Assembly: GCF_001411555.2 (NCBI RefSeq)
Contig: NC_049905.1
Location: 8,523,053 to 8,587,052, forward strand
Length of the DNA stretch: 64,000 nucleotides
Source of the DNA: Juglans regia
Lineage: Eukaryota > Streptophyta > Magnoliopsida > Fagales > Juglandaceae
Direction: 5' to 3'
Position 1 is the first letter of the stretch; each line of letters starts with the position of its first letter. Below, one piece after another: positions 15,931-27,615 of this stretch. A program made the translations under genes and the position numbers. The notes beneath the pieces are model-generated. The model was not told the DNA's origin. It ran no database searches and saw only the letters and a program-made list of their open reading frames with translations.

Positions 15931-17359
15931 GAGCCAATTATTTGATCACACATAATGAAGGCGACACTTCTCTGCAAAAGAGGCAAACAAAAGCAAAAAA
16001 CTAATTTGTGATAACAATATAATGGGTGCTTGTAATTTTTCTGACTCAATTCTTTTTTAACTTTGTTTTAGTGTGTGAAGGGTAGTTTCTTATATTTGAG
16101 AATTCTATTTTGTTGCCAACTTTGGATTCGTATATTGTGGCAAACAATAGCTTTATTTTCTTATCTACCCCGTTCCTATCTTCATCTTGGGACATGAACA
16201 GATTTACTTTTTAAATGCAATTTCCAATGTAGAATTATGTCTTTGTTTTCTCGATTACAAAAATTTGCCACATGAAACTAATATATAGAATCATAGATTA
16301 GAAAGTAGAAACAATAGTGGTTATAAATTTATCAGCTGTTACCATATATAGATTTCAAATGAGATGGAGGGGATCTTATTATAGTTTTCAATTCCGATTT
16401 GCTTCGGCTGGAAAAGCTGGAATTTTCCGTTTCGGTGTAGTCTCCAGTATACCATACATCTTCGTTTTGTTTTGTTCTAAATTTCAGCCTGTTCCAATCA
16501 ATTCTGGACCATTCCAGATTGTTTTAATAGAAAATTTTTAATTTTTTTTGAGTTTGGATGACATTTTTATAAATTTTAAATCTAGATGACGTTCTATGGA
16601 ATTTTAAAATCTAAAATTCATTTATATAATTTTAATTTTTTTGTAACTTTAAATATGTGCTGTTATTCTCTCTTTTTTTTTAATCTAATTTTTTTAATAA
16701 TTTCTCGGTTATTTTATTTTTTAATTACTTTTTCTATATTTCAACTCAAATTTGTGATTTTTTAATATTATCTTTTAACACCATACCTCCATTTTTTTTT
16801 TAATGTTTTCAACATATATTCATTATATAGATCTCTAATTCTTCCACACACACACATATGACTAATCCCGAAACTATACATTAAAACATATCGATACTGA
16901 AATATTCTGTTCCAGTGGATAAACAGAAGTTCAAACATCGGAGCTTATTCCAAACAACGAATACAAACTCGTTTGAGTTGTCAGTGTGTTGGTACAGAAG
17001 CATCTTGAAAATAATTAATCTCTCTATCTCGTATTTGGCGAGGTAAGACTGAAGGAAATGTATACAGATTAAAACATGAAATTAAGGCTGATTTAATGAG
17101 TTCCTCTTTAAGATAGGAAAAAAGTGAACGCTCGAATGATACGAACATGAGAATTTGGGGAAGTCTAGCTGCCATCTTTACAACTGAAATTCTTTTGTGC
17201 ACCAAAATAACAAAGAAACCATCCACTCTTCAATACAAGTTATACAACGGAAAGAGAGAACATAATTAATTTACCAAATAAAAAAAAAGGTGTTACTCGT
17301 TTCTATACACATGAGTTGACACTATCTTACAATTTGATTATGGTTCATCTCGAATACCG
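15931..17359. other. Convergent 3' ends and spacer
   Basis: This 1.4-kb spacer separates the tail-to-tail RABE1 and TDBD genes. About 16340-16950 contains TGGAATTTTCCGTTTCGGTG and, later, a CAGTGGATAAACAGAAGTTC block, suggesting an old repeat like that at 7983-8515. No gene is seen. Confidence 0.45.
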
Positions 17360-20300
17360 CTATATGTTCAGTTCCTCCTTCCCATATATACGCTGAAGCT
17401 CACGAGTTGCTGCTTGAAATGATTCTAGAAAAACAGAAGAAACAAAGAATATCAAAACTCAGCAATTCAGCAGGTGAAAAAAGAACCCAAAATGGGACAG
17501 TTCATGCAAGTTAAATCCCCAGCCCGGCAGGGAGGGAGAGAATGACAATTGAAAGTAACTAGTCTTGTCACCTTTCCAAATTCGGAAGGATTTCTGATTA
17601 ATTGGGGCACCGAAAACAGTTTGAATCGCATCAAACAATAAACTCTCAGGTGTGCTTCTTAATTCTTGTACAATCTGATAAATAGTCTTTCCATTCTCAA
17701 AGTATATGTGATTGTTAGGGTGCTTTGTTTTACAGCCAGCATGGCGCTCAAACTCGTATGCATTCAGCACCTTAACAAAAAAAATAAAAAGACAAAAATC
17801 ATCGGTTAGCTCAAAAGAAATTTATTGTTAAATACCAGGAACACCAATGGATGGCTTACCTTAGAATAGTCACATGACTGACACCCACAAAGATAGCCAG
17901 AACCTTTTATAATCCCACGAAGCTCCTTGTTAAATGCAGGAATGTAATTGTATGTCATTCAAGTGAAACAGTAAAGCCTGAAGAAATCAAGAAAAACTCG
18001 AATTTACCTCCCGTGCCAAGGAAACGTACTTCACAGGGACCCCATCAAGCATACCAGTTGATATCAAGCTTCTAACATTTGAGGGAAAGCTATTTGGAGC
18101 TTCTTTCTTTGATGTTCTGAATTCTGGCTTATTCTTAGAAACAAATTCAGGTCTTGATTTAGTTGCCCTAGTGGCACTCAGAACTGCACTAGCATTTGTT
18201 GTGTCCAAAACTTTCTCACAGGATGTTTCTGATGTTTGAACTGACGGCTGATTGAAAAATAGATCATAGCTGCTTCCAGGCCTGCCCACAGGGATGATAT
18301 CTTGTTCATCAGGGAATCCACTAAAAGATAAAACATTAGCTTCCCCCTTACCATATGTATCACTGATTGAAATGGAAGTGCCATCTCCATTGCCATATGT
18401 GGGAGTTATCGACCTGATATTGGCATCTCCCCTGTTGTAGGTGTGACCCATTAAAGTGACACTGTCATCTTGGTTATAGGACTGCCCTATTGATGTAAAA
18501 GCGGCTTCACTTTCTCTGTCATAAGTGTGACCTGGAGACAGGTGACTGATATTTTCCCCACTAGAACAATGTCCCTTTTGAATATGCATACTAGGGTCAC
18601 TATCCTTAACTTGATTGACTTTGACTTTTCTTATTCCACCATAGGTAAGACATGTTTCAGGATCTTCCATACTATGAGATATGGACAAACCAATGGATGC
18701 ATCTTCTCCAAATTGGTCATCCATACCCTTTCTTCTCACATTCAAATTCTCTGTTCCAGCAGAAGATATATTCCTTTCAGCAAAGTTGACAGACCTTGCT
18801 GTATCAGATCCAAATAAACGACTGACATATTGATTTGGAACTGAATTAAAACTGGAAGCATTTTCCCAAGAAGGGATATTTGCAATTGACATTCCGGAAC
18901 TTAATTTGCTGTTCGGAGCGTGCACTGCTTGCTTCTTGTTAGGGAACAGCTCTGTTTCAGCAGCATCTACAAACCATTGATGAGATCGTTTTGGTTCAGT
19001 TCTGGAAGTATTATCAAACGTTGAGTCTCCGTCATGTACTTGTCCAGCACCTTTTTCCGTCCAAAAACCCTTGTTCTGAAAAGACTTCGAAAAAAAAATT
19101 ATTCAACCTTTATGGACTCTAACATGAACCCTGCACACACTTCCTCATGGTAGACATGAAAGAAAGGTAAAGGGTTTAATGCCTTAATTCAAGGATCTGA
19201 TTTGTGACTTGTCACAGTCATTTTCCTTACTCTTAACCACTCTCCATGTAAGTACTATTTTCCTTTTCAAGGAATTGACATAATTTTACTTGTCTTTTAA
19301 AAAATCCAAAAGTGATATTTGCAGGTTCCAAGGTAAAGAAATAATAAATCATCAAAGAATACAGAAGGAGCCTGACAGCACATGTTTACTCAGACGTGAA
19401 TTGGAAGAATAGTCTTATTATTCCACAGCGCATCAAATACAAAACCACAAAAATTATTTCTTGTTCCTCTGCAAAAAATAAGCACCATTTAACATAACAA
19501 AATCTCCAGCATTAAGCAATAGCCTCCCACATCACTTGTTCCACTATTTAGCATAAAGCACTATCGTGGTCCATAATCACGAAGAGCAATGGACCAGCAT
19601 TATCATACTTTTCTCTATGGATATCTCTTTCCTAACTCCAATTCATTAAGCCCATGCCCTTCGCTTTTTTCTTTAGTAAAGCCCTCTTAGTAATCACCAC
19701 AAAAAGTATAGAATTCACAAGGGAGTTCTAACCAAACACAAAGCACAGTGCAAACTGAAGTCCAGAATACTTTCACATGAAATCCAGAAGGTTCAACCCC
19801 TGTATATTCACTTAATTAAGCTTTCCCGCACTAGCACAAATATTCTTTAATATTTTTGGGGCTCGCAAGGGATTGGATTAAGCTAACCATTTTCCTATGC
19901 GTTCACTTAAGCCAGTATAAGCTACCAAAATTCAGAAGAATGCCAGAAACAGGAAGAAAATATGGAATTTGAAAGGATGGCTTAACAAAGACAAATAATA
20001 AAAATCTAGCGAGAAAAAGTGAAAGCGTGAACCACTCCTAGAAGATCACCCTCTCACTGGCCATAAAACATAGTTTTCCATGCATTCTGTGCAGTTGTTT
20101 CAAGTTTTAACCATAGCTCATCTCAAGATTTAAAAGGCCTTCGAAAGAACAGCCGCCAATCACCTTTCTCACCTCAACCATGAAAAGGTTTTAATTTCTG
20201 TTCACAAAATCACCAATATGCATATCATAGTAATCTCTAACACATGTGATGAACAATTAACAAAACTGGATTCAATCATGTAAGTTCGAGTACATATTAA

Positions 20301-20443
20301 ATAACAACCGGAAAAACCCAAAACTCTAACTTAGTCCACTATTCACCATTTTGAACCCCCCTAACGAATGAAATAAAAAGCACAAAAAAAAAAAAAAAAA
20401 CGATAGAGTAAGTTGCAACATAAGAATCTAGAATGGTTACCAT
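17360..20443 (-). CDS. Protein with C-terminal Tify-domain-binding-like (TDBD) domain
   Basis: Five coding exons (minus order: 20441-20443, 18008-19084, 17860-17925, 17572-17770, 17360-17424) join in frame to 469 residues; all introns are GT-AG. The first coding exon is just the ATG; the next begins SFQNKGFW. Residues 31-41 read EPKRSHQWFVD. About residues 186-255 hold five imperfect 14-residue repeats of the GHTYNRGD type. The C-terminus (about 336-469) has GMLDGVPVKYVSLAREELRG, the Cys pair CGCQSC, FERHAGCKTKHP and NHIYFENGKTIY, as in the TDBD domain (Pfam PF16135) of plant nuclear proteins, where it is thought to contact TIFY-type partners. The short proteins of this family lack PHD fingers, and none is present. 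Function is unknown. The domain assignment is from memory of its pattern. Two UTR exons (to about 21060) are inferred upstream. Confidence 0.85.
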
Positions 20444-21086
20444 TTTGCTTCTTCTACTTCCAAGGTGAAAAGGAAAGTATTTGATTCAACTTTCGCTTTC
20501 GCTGCTCGTTCCTTGCGTCTCAATGAAGTATGTACGGACTGAGACACATCAGTTGTAGTCAGTCAAATAAACTTCTGAAAAGGCATAAACGCCTTTAGCG
20601 TACGGATAAACACCTTTGTCGTCCATAAATCCAAACCACCGCGCATAAACAAACAAACAAAAAAAGAACTAAAATAAAAAACATCGAAAATGTCCCTTGT
20701 ACCAAAATCTCCGACAGTTCATCGTCATGACTCAAAATCAAACCCCGAAACTCACCAAAAAAAAAAAAGCTTCCAATTGAAAAGGTTTCAACGCGAATTT
20801 TCAACCTCATTCAATACGAGTAAGAGAAATTCTATAACCCTAAAAAAACGGAGAATCTGAAAATCGATACCTTGAACGGAAGCTGACCAGAAGTTTAATC
20901 TCCGGTCTGGAAGGCGATGAGTTTTCCGGCGAAGCCACACTGGCAGCGAGTTTTTCAGAGAAGAGCCATTGGTTCTGGCTATGGTGTATGAGGAGCACTC
21001 GATCTTTTCTCCGAAAGCAATATAAAAAATTGGGTGAATCCGCATGACCAGAAGTTACGGTTACACTCATCTCGATCATACACGTG
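20444..21086 (-). promoter_or_regulatory. 5'UTR exons and proximal promoter of the TDBD gene
   Basis: On the minus strand a leader exon from about 21060 ends at 20871 before GTATCG, and a second UTR exon (20444-20574) begins after a TTTTCAG acceptor and runs into the ATG. A CACGTG G-box lies at 21081-21086. The first-exon start is a guess. Confidence 0.5.
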
Positions 21087-21854
21087 TGGATGGGAAAAAA
21101 ATCTCGACCGTCAAATTAGTAGGAGCCACTTGATTGAGGTGCTTTTTCGTCTTTTTCGGTTTCATAGGAGGTAGGGAATCTGAAACGGGTGGTGCGTAGG
21201 TGGAGTTGAGCTCTCTGTACGCATGGCTAGATTCCGGTGGCTTATATTTATTTATGAAAGCAAATAAAAGAAAAAGTCAATGTAATAGGGAACCAACCCA
21301 CTCTCGACACGTTGTACATTTTGTAAAATAAATTGATATTCTCAAATATTTTATAAATAAATAAAAATAATAATATTAAATAATAATAAATAATAGGTAA
21401 AAAATAATAATAAAATTATAAATAATTGATACTTGTGATATTTTCAGTACCCAAATTAGATTTTTTTTTTTTAATCAAGCATATGATATATAAAAAAAAA
21501 ATTACAGTGTTTGAAAAGAGTCCTTTCCAAATTAGATCTTAGCCACTGTTATGTGATTTTTCAGTAATGCATTTTTTTCATAAAAAAAGTTGATCCATCG
21601 TTAAAAAAAAAAAAAAAAAAAGTCTTACTTTTTGGTTGTAGAGTTTACATTTTTATAAAACTATTGAACGAGATTTGTATATTTTAGATCCGTATATATC
21701 ACTATTTATAATTTTTTTATGATTGTATTATTTAAATTATATAAAAAATTACTAGATTTTAATAATTACAAATATTATATAAATTATGAAAATATTATAT
21801 GCTCATATTTAAAGAATATATAATAGGAAATATTTTACTTATCATCTTTTAGTA
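21087..21854. other. Intergenic, no gene seen
   Basis: AT-rich with poly-A/T runs at 21462-21472 and 21603-21620; nothing coding is recognisable. Confidence 0.5.
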
Positions 21855-22048
21855 GGGCGTTTGAATATTAAACTGAATTGAGTTGAGTTGAGATGATAAA
21901 ATATTATTAGAATATTATAATTTATTATTATTATTATTATTTTAGGATTTAAAAAAGTTTAATTGTTTATTATATTTTATGTTGAAATTTAAAAAAGTTA
22001 TAATGATGAGTTAAGATGAGTTGAGATGATTTTAGATTCCAAACGAAG
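21855..22048 (+). repeat. MITE family A copy
   Basis: The left end is GGGCGTTTGAATATTAAACT with GAGTTGAGTTGAGATG. The right end is GAGTTGAGATGATTTTAG with TTCCAAACGAAGCC. The interior has TTAATTGTTTATTATATTTT. Confidence 0.8.
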
Positions 22049-22557
22049 CCTAAACACTAACATGTAATTTATTATTTTTATCATTTTATACGTAAAATGA
22101 ATAGAATTTTACATTAAAAAAAAACGTTAACATGTAATAAATAGAATTTTATACGTAAAAAAACGCTAACATGTAATAAATAAAATTTTTCTTATATGTA
22201 AATATAAATATTTACAGATCAATATGTGTTGTATTTCTCATATAATAAATACGAATAATTATTATGGTGAAATAAGTTGGCATAGGTCCAAAAGGACGTG
22301 AAAGTCCAAAGAGAGCCCAACGAGGCAGGTGAGGCCCATGACAAGACGAAGAGTCGCAATCAATCGCTGAGGATATCGGTCTATTAGATACGTTTGAGTT
22401 TGAGATTCTCAAGAGAGTAATGATATAATATAATTTTTTTTATATAATTATGTTCTAAATTGAAAGAATTTCTGTAAAATGATGTTACTTTAGTTACACA
22501 AAATGATTGTATCTTTGTCATTATTCTTAGATAAATAATACTACTTGGTCATAAAAA

Positions 22558-22785
22558 AATTTACCGTTCAAATGATCCTTTTAACGTGACACTACCATGT
22601 GATGCCACGTAGCTTATTAAAAAAAATTAAAAACACAAATACAAAAGGGTAGTTGCAGTCTCTTACTTTTTGTATTTATTGATGCCTTTTTGGTTTGAAT
22701 ATACATTTTTGTGTTTTTCTTATTAATAAACCACGTGACACTACGTGGTGGTGCCTCTTCAAGAGAACTATCTGAACTGTAAGTT
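22558..22785. mobile_element. Foldback MITE with CACGTAG-rich arms
   Basis: The left arm is TTACCGTTCAAATGATCC, GTGACACTACCATGTGATGC, CACGTAGCTTATTAA. The right arm reversed is TTACAGTTCAGATAG, then CACCACGTAGTGTCACG and TGGTTTATTAA. The halves pair over about 60 bp. No clear target duplication. Open frames at 22212-22412 to the left lie in unexplained spacer. Confidence 0.7.
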
Positions 22786-23169
22786 TCAGATGACCCAATA
22801 GCAATACAGTACTTAATTAGTAGATATCCGAGTCATGTTCCAACGTGTGTAAGCAAGACAAACGGAATTATTGACAAATCATCAAAGAGTTTCTCGTTGG
22901 GAAATCATTGTACTCCAAAAGACAAGCCAACAACTATATATCAACGCAAGTAAATTTGGTGAGAAATGAATGAATCACACAATTTGAAGCTAACCTAGCT
23001 GTTGGGGTGCTCTCAGTACATGATTCACATGCACCACTTTGATCTAAACTTGTCATGATCACTATGGATGTATGACACATTGACATTTGGGGAGAGTTTA
23101 CATTATGATCGAGATATTGTGAGTTCAAATAATTTTGACAAATATTCATAAAACAATATTATTTTAGAC

Positions 23170-23200
<31 letters not shown>

Positions 23201-23206
23201 TATATG
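23170..23206. repeat. Compound (TA)n(CA)n microsatellite
   Basis: A TA run of about nine units changes into a CA run of about eight units. Confidence 0.9.
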
Positions 23207-23242
23207 TGTTCTCGTAGAAAATAATACAATGACGAGATTTGC

Positions 23243-23421
23243 TACTCATCGTCCCTACATACCATATGCTATATTTTTTTTAATTTAATTTTATTCTTCT
23301 TAAACTTATTAAATTCTTCTACTCATCATTCATGTACTACACATTTGATAAGAGAAAAAAAATAAAAAAAAATAAAAAAAGTGTGGTGTATAATATGTGA
23401 GGATGATGAAAATAAATTTTC
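23243..23421. mobile_element. Probable foldback MITE
   Basis: The left arm TACTCATCGTCCCTACATAC and right arm reversed TTTTCATCATCCTCACATAT, followed by the ATACACCACACTT block, are inverted. The interior is T/A-rich. Ends are approximate. Confidence 0.5.
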
Positions 23422-24122
23422 TACAATGATTACTATATTTTCTCACTCTTTTGTTACTGGCAAAAACAGTAATATAATCATGTGGTTGTTTGAGAGAGAG
23501 TAGTTATAATTAAATAAGGAGGAGAAATGATGAGTGCACATGAACATTGAAAAGTTTTTTGCTTAGCCCGCATTGATCTATTCTCAAGTCGATATGTACA
23601 ATATATCATTCACTTCATTTAAATGATTTGTAAGATTCAAGGTTCAAAATTTATATTTCAAATAAAATTATGTCAAGTAAGCTTGAATTTACTAAATATA
23701 TATGCTCTACATACTGATTTGAGAATATAATTTTTTTTTTCCTCTCGTAAAAACTCCATTACCTGTACGTAGTAAAACTCAATAAGGAGATACGTGGCAT
23801 CGGGTTAATTTGAAAACTTAAAAAAAAAACATCTTTAGATGTGATCATATCTTGAAAAATTTATCTTCATCTCCAAATCTTTCTAAAACATGATGAAGTA
23901 TATAATAAAATTGATGGCTTATTTTTTCAAAATTAGAAATGCATAAGAAAACAAAAAGCTAGGATGCCAATAAAAACATTAAATTATATCAAATTAGATT
24001 CTTTTCCAAATGAATCTCATGGATAATATCCATTACATCAGCTAGCTCTTAGTTGCATAGACTTTTTTGCCAAAACTAAAATTAATAAAGTTGTATCGAG
24101 ATATTATGTGACAAAGACTCAT
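23422..24122. other. Intergenic, no gene seen
   Basis: AT-rich spacer without coding or repeat structure that I can name. Confidence 0.5.
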
Positions 24123-24396
24123 AACAAATAAGGGTAGTGATAGGCTTACTATCCTATTATTATCCATCTACTACCAAAAGATATTTTAAGTTTTTTTTAT
24201 ATTTTTATCATTTTCTTTTAAGTATTTTTTTAACATCCTTAATCACTAAGAAAAAATTAAAAAATATATATATACTTACTAATATACACTTCCTTAATCA
24301 TTAAGTAAAATAAAAAAATTAAAAAAAAATCAAATATAAAAATAGTAGTAAATGAGTAGTAGTAGGGTAGTAACCCTATCATTATTCAACAAATAA
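24123..24396. mobile_element. Foldback MITE with 9-bp TSD (Mutator-like)
   Basis: The element at 24132-24387 (256 bp) lies between two exact copies of AACAAATAA (24123-24131 and 24388-24396). Left arm GGGTAGTGATAGGCTTACTA; right arm reversed GAATAATGATAGGGTTACTA. The interior has inverted CTTAATCA.TAAG blocks shared with the element at 31442-31847. Confidence 0.82.
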
Positions 24397-24719
24397 TTAG
24401 TTAAAGATGGTGTGTATTATATCATACCTTGTATACAAGGCAAAATTTGATTTATAAAAATAAGTTTAATTTTAATTTGTTTTTCAAATAAGATTTTATG
24501 ATATTAACAATGTAAAAATAATCAACGTTGACTTATAAATAGAATAATATCGTATACCTCATCAATAATTTTGTATTATATAAAATTAAGAATATTATTT
24601 TTAAATATATAGATCTTTACATAAGTGAAATCAGAGGAGATTACTTCTTGAAAGTTGAAAGAAGATGAGAAGCGGGCGTTGATCCGCCCCGTTCTCGTCC
24701 ATTTGAAAGTGCATGGTAT

Positions 24720-24935
24720 TCTCTCTCTCAAATTATTGTAATTTGTTATTAATACGAAATGAGAGATGGTTTTAAATAAAAGTTGAAAGTCGAATAAAAA
24801 ATAATTTTTTAATATTATTATTTTAAGATTTAAAAAAATTGAATTGTTTATTATATTTTGTGTAGAAATTTAAAAAAATTATAATAATAAGATGAGATAA
24901 AATGAAAATGTTTATAGATCCAAATGATGCCTAAG
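24720..24935 (+). repeat. MITE family A copy
   Basis: It contains GAGAGATGGTTTTAAATAAA, TTGAATTGTTTATTATATTT and GTGTAGAAATT, and ends in AGATCCAAATGATGCC followed by TAA. The left terminal repeat is eroded. Confidence 0.7.
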
Positions 24936-25134
24936 ACGTTATTTTGCGGTAACTTTTTTTTTTTTTTAATTTAATAAAATAACAAAATTAAAAAAAGTTC
25001 AAAGTAAAAACAAATTCTATATGAACAAGAATTAAAAAAAAAAAAAAAAGGTGGCTACAATCCCAACTCAACTAAATTAACCGTATATATGTATCGAAAA
25101 GTTTCAACAAAAACAATCTGATCTATACCCATCA

Positions 25135-25626
25135 TCACCAACTGGACAACTTGAGATCATTTTCCACCGGCGTCAAGTTCAAATCCAAGCACAAAACCCT
25201 TTTACTACTTGATTTCTTCATGACCGGCTTGGCCTGCACGGCGTGTTTGATCACCATGCCTTCATGACTTATGGCTGCCCTGTGCCTCCTCATGTGCCCG
25301 CCCAGCGCCTGTCCGATCGCGAACTCGAGCCCACATACGGAGCACTCGTGACTCTTCGGCCTCACCGGCGATGTCGGGATGCGGTGAAATAGGTCTCCGG
25401 CCATCAGCCTCGGCTTCTTGTGGCTCGCCCTGTGCCCTCCCAGTGCCTGGAACGACGGGAACTGCCGGTTGCACGTCTTGCAGACAAAAGCACGAGCAGT
25501 ACTAGAAGTACTATTGCGTGTATTTCTGGTGGCGTCAATTTCGCCGACTCTGGAGAGTAGAATCAAGAAATTGGCCGCCATATCTGCCGTCTCTAGCTCA
25601 TTTCCGTCCTCTCTCCCTCTCTTCAT
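25135..25626 (-). CDS. ZAT11: C2H2 zinc-finger repressor, ZAT11-like
   Basis: An intronless 163-residue protein of the plant C1-2i C2H2 class, whose members repress transcription in stress responses. Finger 1 uses Cys49, Cys52, His65, His69; finger 2 uses Cys95, Cys98, His111, His115. Both carry the plant-specific QALGGH (60-65 and 106-111). The C-terminal EAR repression motif LDLNL is at 147-151, followed by TPVENDL as in ZAT11/ZAT12-like proteins. The MKR start and a short hydrophobic stretch (about 18-27) match ZAT11-type proteins. The coding region is much richer in G+C than its surroundings, normal for this family. A TATA-like element lies about 85 bp upstream. The class is secure; ZAT11 versus a close paralogue is less so. 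Confidence 0.92.
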   Translation of the reverse strand: MKRGREDGNELETADMAANFLILLSRVGEIDATRNTRNSTSSTARAFVCKTCNRQFPSFQALGGHRASHKKPRLMAGDLFHRIPTSPVRPKSHECSVCGLEFAIGQALGGHMRRHRAAISHEGMVIKHAVQAKPVMKKSSSKRVLCLDLNLTPVENDLKLSSW

Positions 25627-25707
25627 GGATCTAAGAAATTCAATGCCAAGATAGATAAATCTGCTAAGCTAATTGGTGACGAAGTAGGATTTGCGGTGGG
25701 TGGTTGC

Positions 25708-25719
25708 ATATATATAATA
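25708..25719 (-). promoter_or_regulatory. TATA box of the ZAT11-like gene
   Basis: The minus strand reads TATTATATATAT about 82-93 bp before the ATG, a plausible core promoter. Confidence 0.55.
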
Positions 25720-26848
25720 GTACGATTTAACTGATGAGTAGGTGGGATGACAGATCTGCCCTTAGATTTCTTGGGGAACAAGTTGGGACTTACGTCCAAC
25801 GTTTAGGATAAGGTTGTAACTTGTAAGTAAATGTGTGTTTGGACCGGGTAACTTGAGTCGAGTCCGAGGCGATGGTAGTGGGAGAGTCTTCTGTTGTTCG
25901 TTAACTTGTTTCGTATAAACGCGCTGACTTACGAATGGAATTCCAAGAGTCTTTAGAAGGCTCACCCGCGTTCAAGGCGCGTACGATTACTCTACTCAAG
26001 ATTCTACCACTTTCCGCGTAATTTCATGGATGATGGCATCACCCTCACCTTCTCCCTTCCTTAATTTATTACTCGAATAATATTGCCTTTTGTTTTATAT
26101 GTTATTATTTTTTTAAGTAAATTATTTATTTAAAGAGTAATTAAAATAAGAAAATTTTAAATAAAATAATATTTTATTTTAAATATTGAAGCAAAAGGTA
26201 GAAAGTCTACAAAGTATTTTGGTTTAGATAAAATACTAATGTAACAAAAATCTTAAGTTATAAAAATAAATACTAAAATATTATTTTAAAATTATATATT
26301 TTTTAGGATAAAAATTTACTAACCCAATCTTTTTTATTCGATTGAGTTTCAAATCTTTTTCATCTTCTCTTGATCTTACTATTTCTTTTTTTAATGATAA
26401 ATAATTCAGGCACAAAGAGGTCCCACAATGTAAATTCACAAACTGACGTAACTTGATATAGTATATGTTGAATGATAAAGTTATATTTATTATAAAATAA
26501 ATTTAACGTATTATTTAAATTTACGTTAATTTGTAAATTTATTTTTGTAATATTTATTTGTGACTATAACATTTCTCGTTTTTAATTGGATAGAAAAACA
26601 TTTTTCTCTTGTTTTTTTATTAAATATCACCTATTTTTCAATAATTTTACACAAACCATTCATGTATAAATTATTTAGTTTCAATGTTTTTTTTTTCCCT
26701 CTAAGAGGCCATGAGCTGCCATGTGTGCCTGCTAATATTAGAAATATATAGTACTCTAGAAGTTCAAACGTACGTGCATGCATCATGCAATATATATGCC
26801 ACAGAATTCCTCAACTGGTCATGTGTGTCTCAAGAATATTATTAGTTG
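25720..26848. other. Upstream spacer of the ZAT gene
   Basis: 25740-26030 is less AT-rich than average and likely includes the distal promoter; 26090-26760 is AT-rich. No gene is seen. Confidence 0.45.
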
Positions 26849-26886
26849 TACGGACAACGTACGTACGGAGTCCGTACGACCGTACG
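26849..26886. other. Cluster of GTAC cores with perfect 8-bp inverted repeat
   Basis: Six GTAC tetramers fall within about 40 bp. CGTACGGA (26862-26869) and TCCGTACG (26871-26878) form a perfect inverted repeat around one base. CGTAC is the core bound by SBP/SPL factors, but no gene lies near, so regulatory use is speculative. Confidence 0.4.
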
Positions 26887-27417
26887 TGGCCCTTGAATTG
26901 TTGAAGTTCCTACTTTCAAACGTGCATGCCATGTATTCAAATATGAGAAAGTAAAACTACTCTCGCCTCTCATTTTGAAGACTCTATTTAATCGCTGATC
27001 AATTTTATTTTTACTTATTAATTAAAGAATTAATTTTAAATATATTGATATATATATTTTTTAAAAATATTAAAATGTATTAAAAAAATATAAAAAAAAA
27101 CTATTAGGCGGTATGCCTAAATAAGAGTGGGGCGACAGAGTCGCCCTACTCATTTTTCTTAATAATTAAAAAATAACTTTTAATGTACTGATATTTTTTT
27201 TATTTGTAAAAAATATTTAAATCTATTAAAAATATATAAAATAAAAAAAAAATTTGTGCCACTAGTCTTCATATATATCAGTTCATTATTCATTGGACGT
27301 TCTAGAAGGCTGTACTCAAGTAATTTTCATGTGCACACTCTCCTCAGAACAATGATCTTTTAGACGTACTTAATTTCTATGAGGATCTCTGGTCATAAAG
27401 TCCTACCCTAATTTTAA
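26887..27417. other. Intergenic, no gene seen
   Basis: It contains GGGCGACAGAGTCGCCC at about 27130-27146, a GC palindrome inside AT-rich DNA, possibly a remnant of a foldback element like that at 31442. Confidence 0.4.
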
Positions 27418-27615
27418 GGTGAAGATTAAATGTTGAGTTGAGATGAGATAATTTTAAATGAAAGTTGATATTATTAAAATTTTTTTTAATATTATTATTA
27501 TTTTAAAATATAAAAAAATTGAATTGTTAATTAATATATATTATATAAAGATTATAATAATAAAATAGAATGAGTGAAAGATCAACTATAAAAACATGCA
27601 AATGATGCCTTAAAA
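27418..27615 (+). repeat. MITE family A copy
   Basis: Left GGTGAAGATTAAATGTTGAG, right AATGATGCC; interior TTGAATTGTTAATTAATA. Flanks are TAA on the left and TTA on the right. Confidence 0.7.
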
